From: Bacillota bacterium
GTDB lineage: Bacteria; Bacillota; UBA4882; UBA8346
Direction of reading: 5' to 3'
Assembly (NCBI GenBank): GCA_023426245.1
Contig: JAFABB010000030.1
Coordinates: 124,001 to 188,000 of the forward strand
DNA length: 64,000 nt
In this document: piece by piece, positions 27,264 through 35,668 of the stretch
Position numbering within the stretch: position 1 is the stretch's first letter
Layout: each line of letters starts with the position of its first letter
Notes under the pieces: model-generated
Database searches by the model: none
Told to the model about the DNA's origin: nothing
Seen by the model: the letters and a program-made list of their open reading frames with translations, nothing else
Made by a program: the position numbers and the translations under genes

Positions 27264-27456
27264 TTCGAACCTCTCTGCGGCAATGAGTTTCAAAACGGAA
27301 ACGAAAATGGGCACACGAAGCGAATCCCTCATTTTGTGTGCCCATCCCAAACGGCTCAAAGAAATCTCTACTTATATTTCCCGACTTCGTTCCCAATTCC
27401 TATCGGCGGTTTAAATAAAATTACTGGATCGGACCCTAAAAAACACCGGCCCGGTT

Positions 27457-28290
27457 TCATCCCTTAACCGCCCCTGCGGTGACGCCCTTAATGATATTCT
27501 TTTGCATGAATACAAAGAAAACTATCGAGGGAATTACCGCCATAATCACTGCAGTCATCGCATATTGCCAATCGCTGATATATTGGCCGAGAAAAGTATA
27601 GACAGCCAAGGTCAAGGTCTGCGTATCCTTTGATCCGTTGATCATCAGCAAGGGCAAAAGGAAATCATTCCAAATCCACATCACGTCGATGACCACCAGG
27701 GTGGTCGTCACGACCTTCAATTGCGGAAAGATAATACAGAAAAACATCCGAAAGGTTGAAGCGCCGTCTACCAATGCGCATTCATCAATCTCCTTGGGAA
27801 TCGACTTGATAAAACCGTGGTAGAGAAAGATGGCTATCGGTGCGCCGAAAGCCCAATATTGAATGCCTAAGCCCAGAACGCTGTCAGATAAATGGACCAT
27901 TTTAGCAAGCTTTAATAAAGTAATCATGATCGTTTGGAAAGGGATTAACATGGGGGTAATACAAACAAGATAAAGAATCCAGCTATACCGGGTCTTGGTC
28001 CTGGAAAGCTTATAAGAGGCTATCGACCCGAAAAATACAATCCCGAAAATTCCTACCGTGGTAATGATCACATTATTCAAAAATAGCCGGGGATAATTAA
28101 TAGATTGCCAAACATATCCGTAATTTCCAAAAAGGAATTGTTTCGGCAGAGTGATGACATCGGTCATCACTTCTTTATAACTTTTCAACGAGTTGCTGAC
28201 CACTAAAAAAATAGGATATAAATAAAGCAAAGCCAGAACAATCAGCACGATTTCCAGGATCATTAATCCTTTACGGTTTTCCTTCATCAT
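27457..28290 (-). CDS. Sugar ABC transporter permease, MalG/AraQ type
   Basis: 277 residues, six predicted membrane helices beginning 'LMILEIVLIVLALLYLYPIF'. The EAA loop is 'PKEIDECALVDGASTFRMFF', which docks the ATPase. The C-terminus 'FVFMQKNIIKGVTAGAVKG' is typical of MalG-like inner-membrane permeases. It forms the channel with the upstream permease, whose stop it overlaps by 4 nt (28287-28290, ATGA). The following kinase gene starts 193 nt downstream. Confidence 0.93.
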   Translation of the reverse strand: MMKENRKGLMILEIVLIVLALLYLYPIFLVVSNSLKSYKEVMTDVITLPKQFLFGNYGYVWQSINYPRLFLNNVIITTVGIFGIVFFGSIASYKLSRTKTRYSWILYLVCITPMLIPFQTIMITLLKLAKMVHLSDSVLGLGIQYWAFGAPIAIFLYHGFIKSIPKEIDECALVDGASTFRMFFCIIFPQLKVVTTTLVVIDVMWIWNDFLLPLLMINGSKDTQTLTLAVYTFLGQYISDWQYAMTAVIMAVIPSIVFFVFMQKNIIKGVTAGAVKG

Positions 28291-29174
28291 ACTTCAACCT
28301 CCTTACCTTTAAAATAGCTTACTTGCAGCAAGGTAATGACGATTACCGCAACAAAGAGAATCATCGATTCGGCAGTACCATACCCGTAATTGTTGTATTG
28401 AAATGCTTCCCGGTAGATGTTAAAAGTAACGCTGGATGTAGTCCCGCCGGGTCCTCCGCCGGTCAAAGAAAGGATGACGTCAAAAACTTTAATGGAATTG
28501 GTGAGCGCCAGGAAAACACAGGTAGTCACCGAAGGCATAAGCATCGGCAAGGTTATGCTGAAAAATTTCCGGACCGGTCCGACTCCATCAACAACCGCGG
28601 CTTCCATAATATCCTGCGGGATCGATTGCAGTCCCGCAATATAAATCACACTATAAAATCCCACCGATTGCCATACCGAGACAAAAAGCACTGAAAAAAA
28701 CGCCAGATTCGGGACGCCGAGCCAGCTCAATTTGAATATTCCAAAGCCGGTCATCTGGCTTAAAGAATCAAAGCCCATGGAAAAAATGAACTTCCAGATA
28801 AAGCCGACAATCACCAGACTCAGAATGTAGGGGATGAAAAAGCCGGCCCGCAGCAAATTTTTAGTCTTAATGTTCTTAACCAGCAATACGGCTAAAACTA
28901 AAGCCAGTACATTAATGAGAATAATGTATAAAATACCATACTTCACTGTAAAAATGGCCGAATTCATAAAGTCGGCATCGCCCTGAAGAATTTGGATATA
29001 GTTCTTAAGTCCGACAAATACCGGGTTTCTTTGAATACCGTTCCACTGGGTCATCGAATAGTAGATATTCATGCCGAATGGGATATAAAATGCAAAAAAA
29101 ATAAAGATAATAATCGGTAATACATAGATGACAAACTCCAGTTTTTCGAGGGCTTTTTTCCCAATCTTATTCAC
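28287..29174 (-). CDS. Sugar ABC transporter permease, MalF/AraP type
   Basis: 295 residues with six predicted membrane helices, first 'FVIYVLPIIIFIFFAFYIPF'. The EAA motif is 'PQDIMEAAVVDGVGPVRKFF' and SLTGGGPGGTTSSVTFNIYR is the conserved late segment. Partner of the MalG-type permease. AGGTGAGGTGAATTG lies upstream of the ATG. The 40-bp element shared with the solute-binding gene is 46-85 nt upstream, so this gene probably heads the permease-kinase-regulator transcript. Confidence 0.93.
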   Translation of the reverse strand: MNKIGKKALEKLEFVIYVLPIIIFIFFAFYIPFGMNIYYSMTQWNGIQRNPVFVGLKNYIQILQGDADFMNSAIFTVKYGILYIILINVLALVLAVLLVKNIKTKNLLRAGFFIPYILSLVIVGFIWKFIFSMGFDSLSQMTGFGIFKLSWLGVPNLAFFSVLFVSVWQSVGFYSVIYIAGLQSIPQDIMEAAVVDGVGPVRKFFSITLPMLMPSVTTCVFLALTNSIKVFDVILSLTGGGPGGTTSSVTFNIYREAFQYNNYGYGTAESMILFVAVIVITLLQVSYFKGKEVEV

Positions 29175-29219
29175 ATCAATTCACCTCACCTTTATTTTAA
29201 ATGAATACCCTCTTTGTTA

Positions 29220-29259
29220 AAATGTATTTAAGTAAACAACAAAGGGTAATATTGTGTTT
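29220..29259 (-). promoter_or_regulatory. Shared 40-bp promoter element, site 2 (upstream of permease genes)
   Basis: 33 of 40 bases equal site 1 at 23743-23782. AAATGTATTTAAGT, AACA, AAGGGTAA and TTGTGTTT-type blocks line up without gaps. Its AGTAAACA half-site matches the dyad arm of site 1. It lies between the minus-strand permease gene and the divergent MBL hydrolase gene. Of the remaining 29175-29490 gap, only a weak 7-bp hairpin at 29339-29345/29361-29367 is visible. Confidence 0.7.
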
Positions 29260-29490
29260 TTTAAGCGGGGAATTCATGGTAATCGGAAACTGGCCGTATC
29301 AACGTTGGGGATGAACTGCAATATACATTTACAAAAAGGGGCTGCCACTAAATATTTTTTGCAGCCCGTCATCAACTTTGATAAAATAAGCCTTACATAC
29401 CCTTCCGGATATCGCCAAACCGGAGAGATGCTTTGATATGCTATCTATTTATCAAAATCAACTAAAAAGTACCAGCAAAAGGGGACCATC

Positions 29491-30369
29491 ATGGATAGAA
29501 TTGTGGAAGTCACGGGCGGAATGGGTGGTAACGCTTTTTTAGTGCGGGGAGCGGAAAAAACTGCCTTAATTGATTGCGGCATGGCTTACTGTGCTTCCAA
29601 TCTGATCCGCAACATCCAACAGGCGCTGGATCAATTGACGCTTGATTACATATTGATCAGCCATTCCCACTATGATCATATCAGCGCGATTCCTTATTTA
29701 AAAAAGGAATGGCCTCATAGCAGAGTGCTCGGGGCGGAATATGCCAAGCGGATTTTACAGCGGTCAAATGCTTTAAAAACCATTCAAGAACTGAATCGGC
29801 AAGCTGCTATACTCTATGGCGCCAATACCCTCATCGAATACGACGATAACTTGTTGATGGTCGATGATACCGTGACGGATGGAGACCTGCTGGAGCTGGG
29901 CGGTTTAACCGTTCAAGTCATCAAAACTGAAGGCCATACCCGGTGTTCCTTATCATTTTGGGTGAATGATGAAACCCTGTTTACCAGCGAATCATCCGGG
30001 TGTATGACCCGGTCCGGCAAGATTTGCCCGGCATTTATCACCAGTGTTTCGGAGACAATGAATTCGATTCGCATCTGTCAAAAACTAAACCCCCGCTTTA
30101 TCATCTCCCCACACTTTGGCCTAGTGGATGAAAAAGATAGGCCGAACTATTGGGAAAACTGCCTGTTAGCCGCCAGGGAGGCCCAAGAGCTCATTCTGCA
30201 TTTTTCAGGGCTGGGATATGATGAACAGGCGATACTCGACGAATATGAAAAAGCCTTCCGGGATGCGTCAAGCGAGACCGTACAACCCAGGAATGCGTTC
30301 CTGCTAAATACCCGGGGGATGATCAAAAATGTGCTGCGGGAAAAGGGGCAGGGTTTATTCTCCCGCTGA
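29491..30369 (+). CDS. MBL-fold metal hydrolase
   Basis: 292 residues of the metallo-beta-lactamase superfamily. The metal-binding motif H58-S-H60-Y-D62-H63 (ISHSHYDH) is present, a further His lies in EGHTRCSLSFW and another in ISPHFGLV, giving a complete dinuclear site. The first residues 'VTGGMGGNAFLVRGAEKTAL' form the usual opening strands. No signal peptide. Transcribed away from the sugar cluster, with the ATG close to AAAAGGGGACC. Superfamily members hydrolyse thioesters, lactones or phosphoesters; the substrate is not visible here. The C-terminal helix region may add a specificity lid. Confidence 0.88.
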   Translation: MDRIVEVTGGMGGNAFLVRGAEKTALIDCGMAYCASNLIRNIQQALDQLTLDYILISHSHYDHISAIPYLKKEWPHSRVLGAEYAKRILQRSNALKTIQELNRQAAILYGANTLIEYDDNLLMVDDTVTDGDLLELGGLTVQVIKTEGHTRCSLSFWVNDETLFTSESSGCMTRSGKICPAFITSVSETMNSIRICQKLNPRFIISPHFGLVDEKDRPNYWENCLLAAREAQELILHFSGLGYDEQAILDEYEKAFRDASSETVQPRNAFLLNTRGMIKNVLREKGQGLFSR

Positions 30370-30714
30370 GGCGCCGCACCAAGAGTGCGCAGGCCCAGGG
30401 CTTTAAACTCAACCAGCAACGGCTGAAGCCGAGATGTGAATCCTAGTTGTTAAGACAGTCAGATAATCATTTCTTCTCAAATAAAACATAAGTTTTATGC
30501 TTTATCCTGTTTTGATAGTCTATTCCCTCCCTATAAAAGACGAAATTTCACGATCCATGAGGGAGGGCCGCTGGTTTGACTCAGCCTTAAGGGGTCCCTC
30601 ACGAAAAAATGCCTTTGGATAATAATTGCTTCAAAAAAAATCAAAATTGAAGTAAACTATTCATAAAACAATCTACCCCTTTTTTATCAAAAGAGGTTTC
30701 GATTCAAATAACTT
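30370..30714. other. Intergenic region
   Basis: 345 nt without a supported gene. A 7-bp stem ATAAAAC / GTTTTAT (about 30480-30497) is weak. The promoter of the NlpC/P60 gene is expected in its A+T-rich right half, but no clear -35/-10 pair can be assigned. Confidence 0.3.
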
Positions 30715-31662
30715 ATGAATAGGAAGCGGATGCCAAGCATGTCTCACCAAGGATTAGAACCAGTGTACGGAGCCATTAACGTTCCCTTGGCCATTTTTTG
30801 GGCCAAACCGGATCAGGAAAAAACTTGCCGGGATCTGAGTTGCCAGGCTGCTGCCGATACGGCTGCCTGGACCGAAAAACTGACAATCGACGAACGTTTA
30901 TGGCTATATGGCAAGGTCGACACCATGGCCCTGTATGGAGAACGGGTGGCAATTCTGGAACATCAAGGGGATTGGCTAAGAGTGGCGGCTGTTTCTCAAA
31001 GGACAATCCAAAACCCCTTGGGATACCCGGGTTGGATACCCGCCGGACAAATAGCGCTGAATGACAATTACCTCAAAGAACAGTTCAACTTAAAAAATGT
31101 TGCCGTTACCGTGCCGAAAACCCCCTTGGTTAAGAATGACGGTTTGGATAACCCTCACTGTTTCCTGAGTTATCAGACCCGGCTACCGCTTTTGGACGAA
31201 AAAGATTCCAGCCTGGAAGTCCGTCTGCCGGACGGAACCTGTGGGGTTCTATCGGGCCATGAGGCAAAAAAAACATCCCAGCTTTCCTTTTCCGGTCTTA
31301 CCATTGTTGGGGAAGCCCGGCGGTTTTTAGGGCTCCCCTATTTATGGGGCGGCACCTCCGGCTGGGGATTTGATTGCTCCGGCTTTATGTTCCGGCTTTA
31401 TCAGTCTCAGGGCATAGCAATTCCCCGGGATGCCTCGGAACAGGCGGCAACAGGTGGGGCGGTTCAAAAGGAAAACCTGCAACCGGGAGACTTGCTCTTT
31501 TTCGCCAAAGATAGACTGGCTGAAAAGATCCATCATGTTGGAATGTATGTCGGGAACGGACAGATGATCCACTCTCCCAACAGTAAATCGGTCATAAGAA
31601 TTGAGTCCTATGAAGCTGGTATTTATGGTGAGGAGTATTGGGGAGCCAGGCGGTATTGCTGA
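30715..31662 (+). CDS. NlpC/P60 peptidase with SH3-like domains (YkfC-type)
   Basis: 315 residues. N-terminal SH3b-like regions (about 60-190: LYGERVAILEHQGDWLRV, GYPGWIPAGQI), then the papain-like NlpC/P60 domain with Cys221 in WGFDCSGFMF, His274 in IHHVGMYVG and His286 in QMIHSPNS. This layout matches gamma-D-glutamyl-L-diamino-acid endopeptidases of the YkfC type, which cut murein peptides to release L-Ala-D-Glu. There is no signal peptide, consistent with cytoplasmic muropeptide recycling, and an L-Ala-D/L-Glu epimerase gene lies 4 kb away. The start could also be the ATG at 30730, which has AGGAAG closer upstream. Confidence 0.88.
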   Translation: MNRKRMPSMSHQGLEPVYGAINVPLAIFWAKPDQEKTCRDLSCQAAADTAAWTEKLTIDERLWLYGKVDTMALYGERVAILEHQGDWLRVAAVSQRTIQNPLGYPGWIPAGQIALNDNYLKEQFNLKNVAVTVPKTPLVKNDGLDNPHCFLSYQTRLPLLDEKDSSLEVRLPDGTCGVLSGHEAKKTSQLSFSGLTIVGEARRFLGLPYLWGGTSGWGFDCSGFMFRLYQSQGIAIPRDASEQAATGGAVQKENLQPGDLLFFAKDRLAEKIHHVGMYVGNGQMIHSPNSKSVIRIESYEAGIYGEEYWGARRYC

Positions 31663-31712
31663 TGGTAATGTGCTTGTTTAGAGATTTCTGATTCTCCGCC
31701 AAACTCCGGCTT

Positions 31713-32399
31713 TCAAAGAGACGTCTTTGGTGCTCGGGCAAAGGCCAGGAAGTCATCGGGGGTCCCTTGAATGATGAACGGCGCCCGCCTCGGATCCAAC
31801 CACTCAAGGATTCGTCCCATGTTCTCCTCCGACACGGCGGTACAACCCACAGTCGGCTGTTCTTCGCTTTTCCAGACATGAAGAAAAATGGCACTCCCCT
31901 TGCCCGGCTCCCGGGCCGCATTATAATTAATGACGACCGCATGGCGGTAGGAAATTTTCTCTTGATAAAGCCACTCCGCGCTCTGCCAATCCTTCGGGTC
32001 GCCATTATGGTAATGGACCCATTTGTTATAATTGGCCGACCGGCTGTCATCCACCCAGTAGTCTTCCGGAGTCAGACAAACATACGGATATCTTGTCTCC
32101 TCAGGCATCGGAACCAGACCAAAGGCTATCCCCAAAGAAAAAATACCGCTGGGTGATTTCCCGTCACCTTCCAAGGTTTTTCCCATCCCGTCCCGGCCGA
32201 TATTGGCAGACATGGCGGCAACCATATTCCATTGCCCGTTTTGCTGTTCAAACAAGCCCAGATCAGCCTTAAACCCACCACAGCCCATCACCACCAGAGC
32301 CTGTTCCGACGGAAGCCTGCCTAGAAGCTTTAAAATCGCGGTGTTGCATTTGTTTTGAGAAAAATTATTCACTATACTCTCTTGAGTCAAAACCGTCAC
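31713..32399 (-). CDS. YkuD-type L,D-transpeptidase domain protein
   Basis: 228 residues. The catalytic pattern H174-x11-C186 is visible in 'IFLHVWKSEEQPTVGCTAV', the HxnSxGC-like motif of the YkuD/ErfK fold (here GCTAV instead of SHGC). Earlier elements 'DGMGKTLEGDGKSPSGIFSL' fit the family. The protein has no obvious signal peptide, unlike typical cell-wall L,D-transpeptidases, so it may act in the cytoplasm on free muropeptides as an L,D-carboxy- or transpeptidase; this is inference. Converges with the NlpC/P60 gene, 50 nt apart. Confidence 0.82.
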   Translation of the reverse strand: MTVLTQESIVNNFSQNKCNTAILKLLGRLPSEQALVVMGCGGFKADLGLFEQQNGQWNMVAAMSANIGRDGMGKTLEGDGKSPSGIFSLGIAFGLVPMPEETRYPYVCLTPEDYWVDDSRSANYNKWVHYHNGDPKDWQSAEWLYQEKISYRHAVVINYNAAREPGKGSAIFLHVWKSEEQPTVGCTAVSEENMGRILEWLDPRRAPFIIQGTPDDFLAFARAPKTSL

Positions 32400-32632
32400 T
32401 CCAATTCTTGTCCCTTTTGACTCTTTGGTTATTGGACGAAACCAGCCGCTTGATTTCTATCTGTATCCAGCGGTATGATGTATTTCCCGTTACCTACAAT
32501 CTCGGTCGGGCGTTTTGCCAAAGACAAAGGCCTTATTAAAAATTGCTATATATATAAGGTATATCGGCAACTTCTTCCCGGGTTAATAGGTATAAAAAAA
32601 CAGCAAGACACACGAGGAGCAAAATTGCTTTT

Positions 32633-33700
32633 TTAGCGGTTGAAATAATCGGCAATCTTTTGTTCAATCTTCCAAGCGCCAAATGTAGAATTATGTTGTG
32701 CATCCCGGAAGCCTCCTTTCAAATAAGACAAATCCGTTCCATCAATGAATTCAGTTTGTGATTGTTTCAATATTTGTTTTACATGACCCAATAACGTCTC
32801 ATACCGGGGAATAACCTGCGGTGAGTAATGGCGCGCCAGAATTCCATTATAGGGTCCGATAAAAACCACCAAACGAATACCCACCCGCTTGGAGAGATCA
32901 ACAAGCGCAGTCAAAGCCCGGTATTGAAAATCAGATCGGCCGACTCCCGGGATTCCAGTTCCCGGATTTTGTTTGAAATACTCCCGGCTGACATTATGAG
33001 TCAGATCTAAGCCATCTTGCCACATCTCAATTTCCGTCTGATCCGGACTGCTGTAATCGTGGCTTTTCGGGGCCGGGCCGCCTTTCAAAAGGCTCCGGAG
33101 ATCATAGGAATAATAAGTCATATAGTCCTCAAACTTATTGGAAATAATTTCACGCCAACCTTTCGGCTGATACTGGCCGAAATCATAGGGTTCAACAAAA
33201 GACCAAACCCCAAAGCTTTTGGCCGCCGGCAAGACTTTCAGGACCAGGGAAGCATCATTGTAGCGCTCATAATAATGCTCCGAAAAGCGGTTCAAATCAT
33301 CCCGCCAATAAGTCGGATTTAAATAATACAAAACAGTCAGACCTTTAAAAGATTCCGGATTGGCCAAAATCGGCGGAAACCAAACATAGGAGCAACGGCC
33401 GGCGCCCCCCAGCACCGAAAAATAAGGTTTGACGTTTCGATCCCGGTTTAAGAGGGCCCAATAGTTTTCACCGCTCAAATGATTGTCCGTCTCGGAAGTA
33501 CCGAGGATCAAAACTCCGTTGTGCTTTTTGACAGCTTCCAGAAAGCGCGGAAAAGTCCGGCTATTCTCACGGATATATGTGCCCTTGATCGTCAGCATCT
33601 GGGGCAACGCAACCCATTTCATCATCAAGGGAATAATTAAAACAATGATTACGGCCACCCATACAATTCTGCCTAATCTCGCCTGTTCAGCCAAATTCAT
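32633..33700 (-). CDS. DltD/AlgX-like SGNH-type membrane protein partnered with MBOAT
   Basis: 355 residues from the ATG at 33698-33700, chosen for GGAGATAGAAAAG upstream; it overlaps the end of the MBOAT gene by 14 nt. One N-terminal membrane anchor ('IVWVAVIIVLIIPLMM') followed by an extracytoplasmic domain. Ser in LILGTSETDNH and the late Asp/His in 'GGFRDAQHNSTFGAWKIEQK' resemble the catalytic positions of DltD/SGNH hydrolases. Such proteins complete acyl transfer begun by an MBOAT, in D-alanylation of teichoic acid or O-acetylation of an exopolysaccharide. The target polymer is unknown; no dltA or dltC is nearby. Confidence 0.75.
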   Translation of the reverse strand: MNLAEQARLGRIVWVAVIIVLIIPLMMKWVALPQMLTIKGTYIRENSRTFPRFLEAVKKHNGVLILGTSETDNHLSGENYWALLNRDRNVKPYFSVLGGAGRCSYVWFPPILANPESFKGLTVLYYLNPTYWRDDLNRFSEHYYERYNDASLVLKVLPAAKSFGVWSFVEPYDFGQYQPKGWREIISNKFEDYMTYYSYDLRSLLKGGPAPKSHDYSSPDQTEIEMWQDGLDLTHNVSREYFKQNPGTGIPGVGRSDFQYRALTALVDLSKRVGIRLVVFIGPYNGILARHYSPQVIPRYETLLGHVKQILKQSQTEFIDGTDLSYLKGGFRDAQHNSTFGAWKIEQKIADYFNR

Positions 33701-35627
33701 CTTTTCTATCTCCATCCCGTTCAGAGTAATTTGGGACTTGGACCGATATCTCCGTCCAATCACTGAAATATCCCTTTTTCGAGTTGGTGTAACGGATCCG
33801 GATACAATACACACCCGGCCTTAGGCTTTCGACTATTCCCCGATCCGTCTCTTCTCCGGTAATATGGGCAAAGCGAAAACGGCCTGGCCGCTGCTCTTCA
33901 TACCGCATCCAAAGGTTACTTCCCAAAGGCCGGTAATCGATATCCACTTTGGCATCGTAAGTCGGCGGATGATATTTTAGCTTAATGATCCACCTTTGCT
34001 TGGAAGTACGGCAAACTTTGGCCTGTAAATCATCAGCGGTCAACGTAGCATACCTTGTATATTCGGGAACCGTTACCGGCAGGATAACCGAACATTGATA
34101 ATCGCTTGCTTCCTCTTGATAGGACACCCTAAGCTCATATCGCCCGGGTGACAAATTATCATAAGAACTCGAATCCTTCCCTTTGATTCCATAAAGGTCA
34201 AACCACCCGCTACCAACCGGTACGTCATCCGCATAACGGACCCAGTCGTTTCCTTTCGCCCGGATATCCAAATCAATCTTGCCCCGGCTCGAAATCGGTT
34301 GATATTTCAGCTTAATTCCCCAGGTATAAGTGTTGCCGTAAAAATAATAGGGTTCGGCGGAGATTTTCAATTTAGCGATATCCCGAATCTCCCGGATCTG
34401 AGGGACCGAATAATTGAAGAACAGCCATCCCAATGAAACATAGCAAAATGTCACTCCAACCGATAGGGTCATGAAAGCGACACGGACAACTTTACCGTTC
34501 ATTTGTTGTAATTTTCGGCTCAGGGCAGTTTGGCTCCAGAGTTTGTGGACGGATAGTCCCAGCCCATGCCATAAACCCCAGAGCGCGAAGTTCAAACCGT
34601 TGCCATGCCATAGACCGCATATTAAAAAGGTCGTTAAATAACCGAAAACCGTACCCGCCTGACGGGGGACCCGGGTAAAATGTTTTGAGATGAAACGTAC
34701 CAGGGGCAAAAAGATATATTCCTTTAAAACGGATGACAAACTGATATGCCAGCGTTTCCAAAACTCCCCAATGTCTCCGGCGAGGTAAGGAGCATTAAAA
34801 TTTTCCGGCACTTTAAAACCAAGCATCATGGCGATTCCGATCGCCAAATCACTGTACCCGGAGAAATCAAAATACAGATAGAAGGAATAGGCAAATAAAC
34901 TTACCGCAATATTGACCCCAAAGAGGTCACTGACATGAACCTGCCCGAAATCTTTGGCATACGGAATCAACAACGGCACCAAAATGAATTTCTTGACAAC
35001 TCCCCCAAAAATACGGAAAAAAGCCACTCTAGAAAGCAACCCTTGATTGCGCAACGATTGTTGCTTCAGCCAATGAGAAAAATTTTGATAACGGTCAATC
35101 GGCCCGGATAAAAAAGTCGGAAAGAAAAAAAGATAATTCAAAAATGTAACAGGGCTCAATCCGGGCAAAATCCCCCGGTATGAATCCACCAAAACGTGAA
35201 CCAGTTTGAAGAAAATATACGATAATCCAATGGTGCTGACCAGACCAAGCGCATCGGCGAGCCCCTGAAAATGCCATAAGCGAAGGAACTCTTTGGGCCC
35301 GTTATACTTTAACACAATCCACCACAGGATTAATAATGCCAAATTTCCTAGCAGCAAGCCACGGGAAAGCGCCAGCCAGAATCGAATGCTCTTTCCAGGA
35401 TTGACGTGGTTTTTTTGAAAACAGACGGCAACCGTATAACAAATCGAAGCCACAACAACTGTTGTCAAAATTGTAACTGGAGGAATCAGATAGGATAATA
35501 CAAAAATATTGGCAAACAGCAAAAGAGCTTGCTTATAGGGAAGCGTCGCTGAAACATACTCTTGAATCAAAAAAAGTAAAATGATTCCAATATATAAAAC
35601 CGTTACTCCTAATGAATCAAATATCAA
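33687..35627 (-). CDS. MBOAT O-acyltransferase with C-terminal duplicated beta-domains
   Basis: 646 residues starting at a TTG (35625-35627) with AAGGGATGA upstream. Residues 1-415 are a PatA/AlgI/DltB-like MBOAT: 'FFFPTFLSGPIDRY', FDFSGYSDLAIG, 'NFNAPYLAGDIGEFWKRWHI' and ICGLWHGNGLNFALWGLWHG with the conserved membrane His near 341 and 354. The remaining 230 residues hold two homologous beta-sandwich repeats (about 421-525 and 530-635), with matching 'WGIKLKYQP'/'WIIKLKYHP' and 'LSPGRYELRVSY'/'LRPGVYCIRIRY'. Ordinary AlgI/DltB proteins stop after the membrane part (about 400-470 residues). The repeats may bind the acceptor polysaccharide. Confidence 0.88.
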   Translation of the reverse strand: MIFDSLGVTVLYIGIILLFLIQEYVSATLPYKQALLLFANIFVLSYLIPPVTILTTVVVASICYTVAVCFQKNHVNPGKSIRFWLALSRGLLLGNLALLILWWIVLKYNGPKEFLRLWHFQGLADALGLVSTIGLSYIFFKLVHVLVDSYRGILPGLSPVTFLNYLFFFPTFLSGPIDRYQNFSHWLKQQSLRNQGLLSRVAFFRIFGGVVKKFILVPLLIPYAKDFGQVHVSDLFGVNIAVSLFAYSFYLYFDFSGYSDLAIGIAMMLGFKVPENFNAPYLAGDIGEFWKRWHISLSSVLKEYIFLPLVRFISKHFTRVPRQAGTVFGYLTTFLICGLWHGNGLNFALWGLWHGLGLSVHKLWSQTALSRKLQQMNGKVVRVAFMTLSVGVTFCYVSLGWLFFNYSVPQIREIRDIAKLKISAEPYYFYGNTYTWGIKLKYQPISSRGKIDLDIRAKGNDWVRYADDVPVGSGWFDLYGIKGKDSSSYDNLSPGRYELRVSYQEEASDYQCSVILPVTVPEYTRYATLTADDLQAKVCRTSKQRWIIKLKYHPPTYDAKVDIDYRPLGSNLWMRYEEQRPGRFRFAHITGEETDRGIVESLRPGVYCIRIRYTNSKKGYFSDWTEISVQVPNYSERDGDRKDEFG

Positions 35628-35668
35628 TTCAAGTCATCCCTTAGCTGTAAAAATATCTTCTTTCGGTT

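Noticed and set aside
30776..31006. Antisense frame inside the NlpC/P60 gene, like many others along the window
   Set aside because: Shadow frame of a well-supported gene; composition follows the complementary codon usage.
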